NCBI GenBank assembly: GCA_913031285.1
Contig: CAJWEI010000014.1
Coordinates: 1 to 57,347 of the forward strand
Direction of reading: 5' to 3'
DNA from: an uncultured Alphaproteobacteria bacterium
GTDB lineage: Bacteria > Pseudomonadota > Alphaproteobacteria > Rhodobacterales > Rhodobacteraceae
Length of the DNA stretch: 57,347 nt
Part shown: piece after piece, positions 17,266 through 26,469 of the stretch
Numbering within the stretch: position 1 is the stretch's first letter
How the letters are laid out: the number at the start of each line of letters is the position of its first letter
Made by a program: the position numbers and the translations under genes
The notes under the pieces: generated by a model
What the model saw: the letters and a program-made list of their open reading frames with translations, nothing else
Told to the model about the DNA's origin: nothing
Database searches by the model: none

Positions 17266-17949
17266 ATGCAAAAGTCTCTAGTCTTAGTTGTAGAGGACGA
17301 ACCAGCTCAAAACGAACTAATTTCGTATAATCTTGAGTCAGAAGGGTTCGATATTATAACTGCAGAACGTGGGGATGATGCTCTTCTGCTGGTTAGCGAA
17401 TATATGCCAGATGTCATTATTTTGGATTGGATGATTCCGCGCTTATCGGGGATAGAGGTCTGCCGCCAAATAAAACAAAAACAGGCCACTAGATCAATTC
17501 CGATCATTATGTTATCGGCCAGATCAGAAGATATTGATCGCATACGCGGCTTAGAAACAGGGGCCGATGATTACATCACAAAACCCTATTCAATTAAAGA
17601 GCTTGTGGTACGGGTAAAGACGCAGCTGCGACGCAACCGAGCCGCAACTATTGGTGAACAGCTTGAATTTAACGATATTGTGTTGGATTCAGAGGCTCAT
17701 AAAGTGTTGCGCGCGGGAAACACAATTAAGCTGGGTCCAACCGAATTTCGCCTTTTAAGCGCATTTATGGAAAAACCCGGTCGCGTATGGGCGCGTGAGC
17801 AGCTTTTGGACCGCGTTTGGGGTCGCGATATATATGTTGATACAAGAACTGTGGATGTACATATTGGTCGCTTAAGAAAAGCTCTGTGTCAGTTCGGAGG
17901 TGACGATCCACTGCGAACTGTCCGCGGCACGGGATATGCTCTTGGCTAG
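17266..17949 (+). CDS. phoB: phosphate-regulon response regulator PhoB
   Basis: An open frame begins at 17230, but ATG 17266 (MQKSLVLVVEDEPAQ) gives the family start and a product of 227 residues. The receiver domain has the acid pair ED (10-11), the phosphorylated D54 in VIILDWMIPRLSG and the switch lysine in YITKPYS. The C-terminal OmpR-type winged helix has VWGRDIYVDTRTVDVHIGRL, nearly invariant in PhoB. It should bind the Pho box at 11800-11828. The order phoR-pst-phoU-phoB puts the sensor and regulator at opposite ends of the operon. Confidence 0.94.
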   Translation: MQKSLVLVVEDEPAQNELISYNLESEGFDIITAERGDDALLLVSEYMPDVIILDWMIPRLSGIEVCRQIKQKQATRSIPIIMLSARSEDIDRIRGLETGADDYITKPYSIKELVVRVKTQLRRNRAATIGEQLEFNDIVLDSEAHKVLRAGNTIKLGPTEFRLLSAFMEKPGRVWAREQLLDRVWGRDIYVDTRTVDVHIGRLRKALCQFGGDDPLRTVRGTGYALG

Positions 17950-17983
17950 GACGTAAATGATGTCCCGCCTTTAATGTTTCAAA

Positions 17984-18913
17984 CTAATCTGAAAACTTAC
18001 TGCCATGAGCGGTCACCCATTGGCGGTATAATCCGTAGAATTGCCGCGTACCAGGAAAGCGGCCGAGTGTGATATTTGGGAACAGCTTGCAGAACTCTCC
18101 CACAAGGACATTGTGATCAAGATCAAGTGGAAATGCTAGGTTCTCGGCCTTCTTTTTTGTCGGCGGGTTCTGGTAAATGAAGTTTGGAAAAAGCGTAAAA
18201 ACGCTTTCAGGGATCGCCATCATGTCGTTGAACTCAGGTTGCGCCATCCGGCAGTGATAACACTCTAAGTAGTTGTTCGTCATCACCTTCCAATTCGATC
18301 TGCACACATAAGTGTGACAAACTTCCTCTCTCTAGCGATCAGGGACATAACTTTCTAGGTCTAAGCACGCGGACAGCATTTGTTCTTCCAAGCCCAGCGC
18401 ATACGTCCGCAATGGGGCGGTATCGCAGCTTGGGTTAACTAAAACTTGCCCTACCAATGTATCGACCGCGATATTGATCACCAAGCTCGTCAAAATTGAC
18501 TTCTCTGGCTAATTCGCCCTTTGCACCATGCAGTTCGCCAACAAGCCTTAAAGTCCAAACGTGATAAGTGCAAGTAATGCGTGCCCGCGTGCCTTGCCCG
18601 TCCAGCAGTCTATGTACTCGGTGCAGGCATACGTTTACATAACCTCGCAATGTGCCGTCTATGTCGCGCACAAAAAATAGTCTTAATTCTGAAGCAAAAA
18701 GGTGAAGTAATCGCCAGGTAATGCAACGTCACTAATATGACCGGAAAACTGCCAAGACCGGTACAGCAGGTCTTATTTTTCAGCTTTCATGACCGAGGAA
18801 TCGAGATAATATCCCGCCTCAAGAGTGCGCTCTGAAAGCGCCAAACTTTTGACGTTAAACGGGTGAGGCACATTTTCCATGTACGAGAAACTCCAGATTA
18901 GACCTTGCGCCAT
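17984..18913 (-). pseudogene. Rieske-type ring-hydroxylating / choline-monooxygenase-like oxygenase, many stops
   Basis: Reading leftward from ATG 18913 the pieces align in order with one Rieske oxygenase: SERTLEAGYYLDSSVMKAEK, TAA, LLYRSWQFSGHISDVALPGD, another stop, then a frame change into DGTLRGYVNVCLHRVHRLLD and RARITCTYHVWTLRL (the C-x-H and C-x2-H iron-sulfur ligands), then SACLDLESYVPDR, stop, SNWKVMTNNYLECYHCRMAQ. The last piece holds the start of the iron site. The catalytic C-terminal part is largely gone beyond 17984. At least three stops and two frameshifts make it inactive. It ends 34 bases from phoB, tail to tail. Confidence 0.8.
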
Positions 18914-18946
18914 TGCAGTTGTGTTTGATCAGCCTGACTTTTCATA

Positions 18947-18966
18947 AACGACAAACAATTGTCGTT
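18947..18966. repeat. inverted repeat upstream of the Rieske pseudogene
   Basis: AACGACAA (18947-18954) and TTGTCGTT (18959-18966) form a perfect 8-base inverted repeat with a 4-base centre, 34 bases upstream of the pseudogene's former start. Size and place fit a regulator operator, such as that of a TetR- or LysR-type protein, left behind when the gene decayed. Confidence 0.45.
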
Positions 18967-19188
18967 CTCTTGAGTTTGCCAGCGATTAAGTTCTGTCAGT
19001 TTATTTCAGATAAGCATAGTGAAATTCTTTCAGTCTAAGCTCGTATGCAGACGTTCAAAGAAAGAAATTCAGCGACAGCTTTGTCCGCATAGCCGAGCTT
19101 TATAAAATGCGCAATGAATGTCTGCTTTAAGTAATTTTCCCAACAAAAACTCAAGCGCTTGGTAAAGCTGAGCCTCGTTAAAACACAG

Positions 19189-19377
19189 CTATTGAACATT
19201 CTTTAAAGCTATCTGGACCATCCTTTTTTTGATCTCTTTTTGAAGAATATTGATTTCATAAGGTTTCAGTTTTTTCCACTTTTGGCATTCTTGTCGACTA
19301 CGACCGCATCCTAAACACCAACCGTTGGGCCCAGAAAATTCACAGACATCGATGCATGGGCTTTTGCGGCGTTTCAT
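19189..19377 (-). CDS. DUF1289 family cysteine-rich small protein
   Basis: 62 residues starting at ATG 19377 behind AAGGTAAGAAG. The motif SPCIDVCEFSGPNGWCLGCG, with cysteines at 8, 12, 21 and 24, is the DUF1289 signature; members are predicted to bind a metal or Fe-S cluster, but I know of no proven function. A basic tail follows (QKEIKKRMVQIALKNVQ). It lies 52 bases downstream of the COG0523-WD40 operon on the same strand and may belong to it. Confidence 0.75.
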   Translation of the reverse strand: MKRRKSPCIDVCEFSGPNGWCLGCGRSRQECQKWKKLKPYEINILQKEIKKRMVQIALKNVQ

Positions 19378-19429
19378 CTTCTTACCTTACATTAGTTAGT
19401 CGGGTTTGAACTAGCTTATAAATAGACAT

Positions 19430-19690
19430 TTATTTGCTCTCGTTCAAATCCTCGAGGTCTTCAGACGTTATCTGATTAACTGGTTTTGATATGCGCCAGT
19501 TACTGATCTTTCCATCTGCATAGCGTGCTGTAACTACGGTTTCTATTGGGGGACAGCCTGGTTCGTGGCAACGCAGTTCGGCTACCGCCAGTGTGACGGT
19601 TTCTGATAGATTGAAACGCTGAGTTATTAGGTTCTTAATATGGCGAGTAGACTTCGCGTCTGTGCGAGGCCGCTCAAAAAGGTTTGACAT
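19430..19690 (-). CDS. small conserved protein with CHEPGC motif in COG0523 operon
   Basis: The open frame extends to 19738, but ATG 19690 has GGAGAAA upstream and gives 86 residues beginning [20 protein letters not shown]. The centre has VAELRCHEPGCPPIETVVTA, a Cys-His...Cys pair that looks able to bind a metal, followed by ARYADGKISNWRISKPVNQI. Proteins with this wording are, as I recall, found beside COG0523 GTPases in Rhodobacterales, without a known role. The start lies inside the end of the WD40-like gene (17-base overlap), so the two are coupled. Confidence 0.65.
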   Translation of the reverse strand: MSNLFERPRTDAKSTRHIKNLITQRFNLSETVTLAVAELRCHEPGCPPIETVVTARYADGKISNWRISKPVNQITSEDLEDLNESK

Positions 19691-20753
19691 TGGTTTCTCC
19701 CGCCCAGAGGGTTGCCCACAGAATGTGGCCCTTTGCATCCCCGATTAAAACGTGTGACAAAGACGCCGTTACGGCGATGGCTGTCACTTCTGCACCAGTC
19801 GAACCCTTCAGCACAATGGCATCCTTACTTTCATCAAGCTCAGCTAAAAGTACTGCGCCATCTCGAAAACCTGCAAATACTGCGTTTTCTCCAGGAAGCG
19901 CATGAACAAAAGTTGCAGTTTGTTTGCCACCATGTCCTACGCAAACTGGTGAACGACCCATTGGGCCATCTTTGCCGTCAAACGGCCAGCATATGGCTTC
20001 ATCGGCACCAGATGTTGCAAGATGGGGTGTGTCGCCCACCCATGCAAAACTCTTGATTTTTGAGGGGTAACCCGACATTGCTAAATCACCCTTATCTCGA
20101 AGGCGCCAGCCATGGAGCGCGTTCTCTTGCATTGCCGATACAAGATATTTGCCATCCGGGCTAAATGTCACCGCGCCATGGAAACCCTTCCAAACTAGTT
20201 TTGATGATTTCCAACGGCGTCCGGTGTTCTCCCAGACTGTTGCACCACCATAATGCCCTACTGCGAGACGATTACCCCTAACATCAAAGGCAAGCCCACC
20301 GATAGTACTTGTGTGTTCAAGCAATTTAGGTTTTGGTTGACTCTTTGACCAAACGTAAGCAATTCCGCCCGACGAACAGGCATGCAAACCTTCACTGGCT
20401 GCAACACAGTCAACCCATTTGGTGCCAAAATTGGCAATTTCCTCAATCTTACCATCCTGTGCAATCCTTAGAAACCGCCCGTCATCACCGCCTGTCAAAA
20501 GATGTTGCTGATCTGCTGACATACAAAGAACCACACCTCTATGTGCTTGAATAACCGCATGACCGATGCCTGAGCAGAAAAATCTTACGGTGCCGTCGCC
20601 AAAGCTTACTGCAATGGAGTCTCCAACCGCCACAGCTCCTGTTACTGGCGCGCCGGTATCTAGCCGCATGCCTCTACGTTCCAGTTCAGTTTCGTCGAAA
20701 CCTTGTCGCCGAGGTTGACGACGCGGTAAATCTGAAATTACACCGTCTTGCAA
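19674..20753 (-). CDS. WD40-like beta-propeller protein coupled to COG0523 GTPase
   Basis: 359 residues starting at TTG 20753, overlapping the end of the GTPase gene by 16 bases. It shows repeated blade-like strands with G/D-G and V-W patterns: [98 protein letters not shown]. About six or seven blades fit. There is no signal peptide, so it is probably cytoplasmic. Propellers usually bind other proteins; the obvious candidate partner is the GTPase with which it is translated. Confidence 0.75.
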   Translation of the reverse strand: MQDGVISDLPRRQPRRQGFDETELERRGMRLDTGAPVTGAVAVGDSIAVSFGDGTVRFFCSGIGHAVIQAHRGVVLCMSADQQHLLTGGDDGRFLRIAQDGKIEEIANFGTKWVDCVAASEGLHACSSGGIAYVWSKSQPKPKLLEHTSTIGGLAFDVRGNRLAVGHYGGATVWENTGRRWKSSKLVWKGFHGAVTFSPDGKYLVSAMQENALHGWRLRDKGDLAMSGYPSKIKSFAWVGDTPHLATSGADEAICWPFDGKDGPMGRSPVCVGHGGKQTATFVHALPGENAVFAGFRDGAVLLAELDESKDAIVLKGSTGAEVTAIAVTASLSHVLIGDAKGHILWATLWAGETNVKPF

Positions 20754-21709
20754 GCTTCAAACCCTTCCTTCAATCCCATATTTTCGATATCTCGACCAAT
20801 AAACACAACGCGTGAGTTACGCGGATCATTTTCTGGCCAAGCACCCATGGGTGAACCGTCCATCAGCATGTGCACGCCCTGGAAAACGTAACGCTCGTCA
20901 ATATCGGTAAAGTTAAGGATTCCTTTCGATCTCAAAATATCTTGACCTTTAGTTTGTAAAAGTTTCCCAAACCAAGTTTGGAACTTTTCAAAATCAAGTG
21001 GACTGTCTGAAACAAGCGAAATGCTGGTGATATCATCGTCATGCTCGTGATCATGATCAGAATCGAGAAAGTCAGGCTCTACTTCAAGAACCCTGTCCAA
21101 GCTAAAGGCATTCAAGCCAACAATTTCGTCAAGTGGCGCTTCACAGTGAGCAGTAGGTATTATTTTAGCATATGGATTAATCTTGCGAATGCGTGCCTCG
21201 ACAGTCTCAAGGCTTGTATTTTTGATAAGATCGGTCTTGTTTAGCAAGACTACATCGGCAAATGCGATTTGCTCCTCAGCCTCATGATGTTCGCCTAATT
21301 GAGCGTCAAGATGTATTGCGTCAGCTACAGTAACAATTGCGTCAAGTTTTGTTCGATCCGCAACTTCTTGATCAACAAAGAATGTCTGGGCAACTGGCGC
21401 GGGGTCAGCAAGGCCAGTCGTTTCCACTATTATTGCATCTAATTGATCTGCACGCTTCATCAAACCGCTTAGAATCCGTATTAAGTCACCACGCACAGAA
21501 CAGCAGATACATCCATTGTTCATCTCAAATACCTCTTCGTCAGCATCTACTACGAGGTCATTATCGATTCCTGCTTCACCAAATTCGTTCACGATCACTG
21601 CGTAACGTTTACCGTGACGTTCGGTAAGAATACGGTTAAGCAAAGTTGTTTTTCCGGCTCCTAGAAAGCCAGTTAGCACGGTAACAGGTACTTGTTCATT
21701 TATTAACAT
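20738..21709 (-). CDS. COG0523 (CobW/ZNG1-type) GTP-binding metallochaperone
   Basis: ATG 21709 behind AAAGGAA gives 323 residues. The P-loop [14 protein letters not shown] (13-26), the metal-binding GCICC (66-70) and the NKTD guanine motif ([10 protein letters not shown]) identify a COG0523 GTPase. An acidic histidine stretch ([11 protein letters not shown], near residue 220) adds possible zinc ligands. The CobW C-terminal domain follows, ending [11 protein letters not shown]. The family delivers metals, best shown for zinc, to client proteins. Its neighbours (a Zur-like palindrome, a FecBCD-type importer and cysteine-rich small proteins) favour metal homeostasis over cobalamin synthesis, but I see no client in the window. 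Confidence 0.85.
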   Translation of the reverse strand: MLINEQVPVTVLTGFLGAGKTTLLNRILTERHGKRYAVIVNEFGEAGIDNDLVVDADEEVFEMNNGCICCSVRGDLIRILSGLMKRADQLDAIIVETTGLADPAPVAQTFFVDQEVADRTKLDAIVTVADAIHLDAQLGEHHEAEEQIAFADVVLLNKTDLIKNTSLETVEARIRKINPYAKIIPTAHCEAPLDEIVGLNAFSLDRVLEVEPDFLDSDHDHEHDDDITSISLVSDSPLDFEKFQTWFGKLLQTKGQDILRSKGILNFTDIDERYVFQGVHMLMDGSPMGAWPENDPRNSRVVFIGRDIENMGLKEGFEACKTV

Positions 21710-21963
21710 TTGTATTCCTTTCACTGAATTTTTGTTTGTATCGAGCAAAAGCTTTTCAGCCCGTAAATCTAAATTAATTGTGAATTGTAGCGCAAATTCG
21801 AGGCTTTGACGAAAGTCTAAAACGTATCAAAAAAAGCTATTGATCGGCGCTAAAATGAAGTCTTCTTTTGCAAGCTTTTCATCCACAAAATGAAGCCATT
21901 GTTTATTTTATCACCCCAAAATTATCCCTTGACGAATCTTACAAAATGTTTGAGGGAAAAACA

Positions 21964-21975
21964 ATGTTATAACAT
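21964..21975. promoter_or_regulatory. Zur-like palindrome before DUF1636 operon
   Basis: ATGTTATAACAT is a perfect 12-base palindrome ending seven bases before ATG 21983. GTTATA-x-ATAAC-type palindromes are the kind of site recognised by Zur in many proteobacteria. It lies between the divergent COG0523 and DUF1636 operons, though much closer to the latter. Zur control is inferred from sequence similarity alone. Confidence 0.5.
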
Positions 21976-21982
21976 AACAATA

Positions 21983-22411
21983 ATGAAAGAATCTTTTTTG
22001 GATTATAGTAAACCAATTTTATCCATCTGCATGAGATGCCGTGATGGCCGCGAATCAGAGCATAATGATGTTCGGGGAGGTGCCCGTTTGGCAGAAAAAA
22101 TTATGATGCAAGTTCAAACTCGTTTTGATATTTCGTTTGACCTTAGAGGAATTGCTTGTATGAGCCAATGCAAACGTCCTTGCATTGCAGCAATTTGTTC
22201 AACCGGACGGTTTTCCTATATGTTTGGTGATCTTGACCCAGAAAACCAGACTAATATTGATGCACTTTTGGACTTCCCCTCCCTTTATCTTAAGGCGCCA
22301 GAAGGCTTTTTAGAGCGTAAAGAGCGTCCAAAACCATTGCAAAAAAGTATTCTCGCGAGGATTCCATCTCCAATAAGCTCATCAACAATTGTAATCCCAT
22401 TAAATATGTAA
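21983..22411 (+). CDS. DUF1636 family predicted metal-binding protein
   Basis: The open frame begins at 21890, but its first 31 residues look unlike coding sequence. ATG 21983 yields 142 residues starting MKESFLDYSKPILSICMRC. The motifs ICMRCRDG, DVRGGARLAEKI and GIACMSQCKRPCIAAIC define DUF1636: cysteines 16, 19, 59, 63, 67 and 72 could bind a metal or Fe-S cluster in a thioredoxin-like ferredoxin manner. No function is established to my knowledge. It is the first gene of an operon with an ABC importer, 57 bases upstream of the ATPase gene. Confidence 0.75.
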   Translation: MKESFLDYSKPILSICMRCRDGRESEHNDVRGGARLAEKIMMQVQTRFDISFDLRGIACMSQCKRPCIAAICSTGRFSYMFGDLDPENQTNIDALLDFPSLYLKAPEGFLERKERPKPLQKSILARIPSPISSSTIVIPLNM

Positions 22412-22467
22412 TTGAACATTCACTTAATCTAGTTACGCCACCGAACTTTTAGAAGGTATTATGACTG

Positions 22468-23325
22468 ATGAAAGATTTAGAACTAGGTGCTCAACCTACT
22501 CCTAATTATCAAAAGCCGCTTAATTTAGGCACTGAAGTCATCCGTGGAGCGGCTGTTTCTTTTAAAGAGATAACTTGGAAATTACCAAAAAATAAGCGCA
22601 CTATCCTTCATAAAATGAACCTAAACATTTTACCTGGTCGAATTCTTGGCGTAGTGGGTCCAAATGGTGCAGGGAAATCAACGCTGCTTCGGCTATTATA
22701 TCGTTATCATAGACCTTCAAGCGGTACTGTTGAAATTGATGGAATTGATATTTGGAAAATGACGGCACGTACGGCAGCTTGTAAAGTCGCAGCCGTTTTG
22801 CAGGAACAACCCACTGATTTTGCATTGACCGTGCGAGAAATTGTTTATCTTGGGCGAACGCCGCACCACATTGGCTTTGGAGGTGGCGCCGGCAAAAACG
22901 ATGAGCTCATCGTAGATGCGGCACTCCACAGATTAGATCTAGACGGTTTTGCCAGTCGAACTTTAGGTACTTTGTCCGGTGGAGAGCGTCAGCGTGTTAT
23001 GGTTGCACGAGCCCTTGCACAACAGCCATCTGTTCTTGTCTTAGATGAGCCAACAAACCATCTTGATATTCGTCATCAATTGGAGATTCTGAAATTAATC
23101 CAGGATCTACCATTAACGATAATCACTTCGCTGCATGACCTAAACATGGCCTCAGAAATCTGTGACAAAGTGGTAATGCTCAAAGATGGTCACGTTTTAG
23201 GCTGTGGCATCCCAGATGATGTATTTTCAGCAGAAGCAATCTCAGGCACGTTTGCGGTCACTGCCAGTCATGAGCGAACGGTACCTAGTGATAAAAACCT
23301 TATAACTTTTAAACTTCAAACTTAA
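22468..23325 (+). CDS. FecE/BtuD-type ABC transporter ATPase
   Basis: 285 residues with an unusual N-terminal extension of about 35 residues before the ATPase. Walker [16 protein letters not shown]-loop AAVLQEQPTDFALTVREIVYLG, signature LSGGERQRVMVARAL, Walker B VLVLDEPTNHLDI and H-loop ITSLHDLNMAS are all intact, in the wording of the iron-siderophore / B12 / haem importer class. It is followed directly by the binding protein (12 bases) and the permease. The substrate is not evident; metal chelates are likely given the flanking genes. Confidence 0.88.
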   Translation: MKDLELGAQPTPNYQKPLNLGTEVIRGAAVSFKEITWKLPKNKRTILHKMNLNILPGRILGVVGPNGAGKSTLLRLLYRYHRPSSGTVEIDGIDIWKMTARTAACKVAAVLQEQPTDFALTVREIVYLGRTPHHIGFGGGAGKNDELIVDAALHRLDLDGFASRTLGTLSGGERQRVMVARALAQQPSVLVLDEPTNHLDIRHQLEILKLIQDLPLTIITSLHDLNMASEICDKVVMLKDGHVLGCGIPDDVFSAEAISGTFAVTASHERTVPSDKNLITFKLQT

Positions 23326-23336
23326 GAAAGTCTCAA

Positions 23337-24275
23337 ATGAAAAATATCCTACTCACCGCCCTATATTTAACGTTTAGCGCTAATATTGCATTTTCTGGAA
23401 CGGCTGTGCAAAGTTGTAATCGCACCGTGACATTTGAATCTCCCCCAGAAAGGGCGATCTCTAATGACGTCAATCTTACCGAAATGATGCTTGTTCTAGG
23501 TCTCGCTGATCGCATGGTAGGCTATACAGGAATATCTGGTTGGAAGACTTTGGACTCAGAAATGCGATCAGGTGTCAAAGAACTACCAGAACTATCGGCT
23601 AAGTACCCTACCAAAGAGGTTTTAGTCGGTGCTGATGCTGATTTCTTTTTTGCAGGTTGGAATTACGGCATGAAAGTTGGTGGTGAAGTTACGCCAGAGA
23701 CACTGGATCCATTTGGGATAAAAGTTTACGAACTAACAGAGTCTTGCTCTCACATAATGGATAAAAATAAAGCTAGCATAGCGGATATGTACTCAGACCT
23801 TTTGAACTTAGGAACCATCTTTGATGTCGAGGATCGGGCACAAGCCCTTGTAGCAGGGTATAAGAAAGAATTAGAGAATTTTCGTGCAAGCATAAAAACT
23901 GGTGATGAAAAACTTCGCGTTTTTGTCTATGACAGTGGAGAAGACGCTCCGTTCACTGCCGGACGTTATGCGATGCCAACGGCGCTTATTGAAGCGGCGG
24001 GAGGTCACAACATCATGGATGATTTTGAGAAAAGCTGGGGAACGGTTACTTGGGAGGAAGTTGTAGAGCGAGATCCACAAGTGGTAGTGATCGTCAACTA
24101 TGGCGATGTGACTGCAGAGCAAAAGCAAAACTATATGATGTCTAATCCCGCTTTTGCCAATCTTGCAGCAGTCCAAAATGCTCGTTTCGTGACTCTTGAG
24201 TACGTTGAAGCCACGCCTGGACCTCGAAATATTCAAGCAGTCAAAAATTTGGCAGATGCGTTTTGGGACAAATAA
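23337..24275 (+). CDS. FecB/BtuF-type ABC transporter substrate-binding protein
   Basis: 312 residues with a signal peptide (LLTALYLTFSANIAFSGTA). The two-lobed FepB-like fold is indicated by FESPPERAISNDVNLTEMML and GLADRMVGYTGISG in the first lobe and GTVTWEEVVERDPQVVVIVN in the second. No lipobox is seen, so it is probably a free periplasmic protein. The region TAGRYAMPTALIEAAGGHNI is typical of class III binding proteins for iron complexes or corrinoids. The ligand cannot be read from the sequence. Confidence 0.86.
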   Translation: MKNILLTALYLTFSANIAFSGTAVQSCNRTVTFESPPERAISNDVNLTEMMLVLGLADRMVGYTGISGWKTLDSEMRSGVKELPELSAKYPTKEVLVGADADFFFAGWNYGMKVGGEVTPETLDPFGIKVYELTESCSHIMDKNKASIADMYSDLLNLGTIFDVEDRAQALVAGYKKELENFRASIKTGDEKLRVFVYDSGEDAPFTAGRYAMPTALIEAAGGHNIMDDFEKSWGTVTWEEVVERDPQVVVIVNYGDVTAEQKQNYMMSNPAFANLAAVQNARFVTLEYVEATPGPRNIQAVKNLADAFWDK

Positions 24276-24323
24276 CGCTACCATGTCATACATGAATTTT
24301 GATGTCTGCTCAGGAATAATGAT

Positions 24324-25340
24324 TTGAGCACTAAATCGCTCTTAAGCATTGGTGGATTTGTAATACTGTTGGTCTCGCTCTCTTTTGCAGTATCTGTAGG
24401 GACCGTACCTGTATCAACCAGCACCGTTTGGGCCATTCTTTCAAATAAAGTTTGGCCCGGATTTATTGAGCAAACTTGGACAAATGGTCGAGAAGCCATA
24501 GTGTGGGAAATCCGCTTTCCACGTGCCCTTTTGGCAATGATGGTAGGTGCTGGATTAGCTATTGTTGGGGCTAGCTTGCAGGCAGTGACGCGTAACATGC
24601 TGGCTGATCCTCACCTTCTTGGAATATCTTCTGGAGGGGCTTTTGGAGCAATTTTAGCACTCTTGCACACAGGCATGTTTTTTGGGCTCCTTACAGTGCC
24701 ATTGTTAGCTTTTGCTGGTGCTTTACTTGCAACACTAATTGTTCTTGGCGTTTCGCGGCTGGCTGATGCCACTAGTGCAGATCGCCTTGTTTTAGCCGGT
24801 GTGGCCGTATCTTTTATTGTGATGGCAGGTGCCAATGTACTTATTTTTCTTGGGGATCCTCGCGCTTCGCATACAGTTGTTTTCTGGATGTTAGGAGGTC
24901 TTGGTTTGGCGCAATGGAGTCAGCTTCTATATCCATTATCAATCTTACTTTTATGCGGTGCTTGGCTTATAGCTCGAGCAAGATTACTTAATGCTATGAC
25001 TGTGGGAGATGAGACTGCCGCTACCTTGGGAATATCTGTAGCTAGATTTCGCCTTGCTGTGTTTGTAAATGGAGCGTTGATTACAGGTGTTATGGTGGCG
25101 TTTTCTGGGATTATTGGTTTTGTTGGCCTTATGGTCCCGCATATTGCTCGTATGATAGTAGGTGGTGATTATACCCGCGTTCTATTGGCTTCGGCTCTAA
25201 TAGGTGCAATATTTCTGCTCTGGGCAGACATCCTTGCACGCACTTTAATGGCTCCAGAAGATATGCCAATTGGAATTGTCACTGGGCTTATAGGTGGATT
25301 ATTTTTTATTTGGCTTTTAGGCCGCAGAGGATCAGTATGA
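24324..25340 (+). CDS. FecCD-family ABC transporter permease
   Basis: 338 residues from TTG 24324 (GGA nine bases upstream) with about ten membrane segments. Family hallmarks: FPRALLAMMVGAGLAIVGASLQAVTRN, broken here only by my choice of extract, LADPHLLGISSGGAFGAIL, and the C-terminal FSGIIGFVGLMVPHIARMIV. One polypeptide presumably forms a homodimer. It completes the DUF1636-ATPase-binding protein-permease operon. No outer-membrane TonB receptor is encoded nearby, so the partner receptor, if any, lies elsewhere. Confidence 0.9.
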   Translation: MSTKSLLSIGGFVILLVSLSFAVSVGTVPVSTSTVWAILSNKVWPGFIEQTWTNGREAIVWEIRFPRALLAMMVGAGLAIVGASLQAVTRNMLADPHLLGISSGGAFGAILALLHTGMFFGLLTVPLLAFAGALLATLIVLGVSRLADATSADRLVLAGVAVSFIVMAGANVLIFLGDPRASHTVVFWMLGGLGLAQWSQLLYPLSILLLCGAWLIARARLLNAMTVGDETAATLGISVARFRLAVFVNGALITGVMVAFSGIIGFVGLMVPHIARMIVGGDYTRVLLASALIGAIFLLWADILARTLMAPEDMPIGIVTGLIGGLFFIWLLGRRGSV

Positions 25341-25605
25341 CTGATGGCACGGTATCCAGCAAGTCAGGCAATTTCAAACCATCCTCAGCTACGGTAGTGT
25401 AGAAATTTTAGTATGCTTTTAGTCTAATGCCTAAGCTAGTGAGCCTATGAGGCCCTAGAACTCATTGGAAGGCAGAAATCCGTTACGACCTTTAGGTCTT
25501 ATGTTCCCACGACAAAAATAGTTTGCTGCTTTTTTTGATTAAGCTAAGTTATGGGCAGTGGTTTTGGAAAATTAGCTATTCAAAAGAGTGTAAAGGAGCA
25601 GTCTA

Positions 25606-26469
25606 ATGAGTTTCTTGACGCAAGCTCAAAAAGATATTTTCTGGCGTGATGGCGTAATAGTTATTGAAAACGCCGTAAGTTCAGATCAGCTGAACACTCT
25701 TCGATCAGAGTTTGCGCGCTGGGTCGAAGAAAGTCGAAGCCATAACGATGACTATGGGGAAACATTTGACGGTCGTCCTCGTTTTGATCTGCAACCTGGC
25801 CACAACGCTGAGACTCCAGGCTTGCGACGGGTGCAATCGCCTGAGGAAATATCAGAGATATTTGCTGGCGTTATGCGCAGTGCTGCGACGGTAGATTTCT
25901 GCACAGAGCTGATTGGCATGAACATTCGTTTTCACCATGGAAAGGTCAACTCGAAGTTACCTGGCACTGCAACTCAGGTGAAATGGCATCAGGACTTCCC
26001 GTTTCAACCGATGACAAACAACGATATGATCACATGCTTACTTTTTTTGGATGAGGTCACGCTGGAAAATGGGCCACTTGAAGTTTTGCCTGGCAGCCAC
26101 CTGGGCCCAATATATTCTCATTGGAATAATGGTTTTTTTACCGGTGCAGTGGATGAAACCATAATTGATGCTCAACGCGACAAGATTATTAAGTGCACTG
26201 GAGATGCAGGCTCTGTTTGCCTCATGCATGTTAATTTGTTGCATGGTTCTGCGCCAAATTTATCGAATAATTCCAGAACACTGTATATCACCACTTATTA
26301 TGCTGAGGATGCAATTGAGCTTAGTCAAAACCATCTTCCCAGCGCTTTGACCCATGAGCTGGTGCGCGGCACGGCAAGTGGACGCGTCCGCTGCACACCA
26401 TATGAAATGGAACTACCAGCAGTTCCAAAGGCAACGTCGTTTTTTGCACAGCAGGAAGGCGCGAACTAA
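25606..26469 (+). CDS. phytanoyl-CoA dioxygenase (PhyH) family protein
   Basis: 287 residues behind AAGGAG. It carries the Fe(II)/2-oxoglutarate facial triad: H128 and D130 in KWHQDFPF, H213 in NLLHGSAPN, with R224 (NSRTLYITTY) placed to bind 2-oxoglutarate. LENGPLEVLPGSHLGPIY is also a PhyH hallmark. The reaction is hydroxylation of an unknown small substrate. It stands alone: the upstream 265 bases hold no gene, and a gene-free kilobase follows. Confidence 0.85.
   Translation: MSFLTQAQKDIFWRDGVIVIENAVSSDQLNTLRSEFARWVEESRSHNDDYGETFDGRPRFDLQPGHNAETPGLRRVQSPEEISEIFAGVMRSAATVDFCTELIGMNIRFHHGKVNSKLPGTATQVKWHQDFPFQPMTNNDMITCLLFLDEVTLENGPLEVLPGSHLGPIYSHWNNGFFTGAVDETIIDAQRDKIIKCTGDAGSVCLMHVNLLHGSAPNLSNNSRTLYITTYYAEDAIELSQNHLPSALTHELVRGTASGRVRCTPYEMELPAVPKATSFFAQQEGAN

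Noticed and set aside
21713-21982. Possible cobalamin riboswitch before the DUF1636-FecBCD operon
   Set aside because: I found no B12-box-like conserved core or matching stem layout; the Zur-like palindrome is the only clear regulatory signal.
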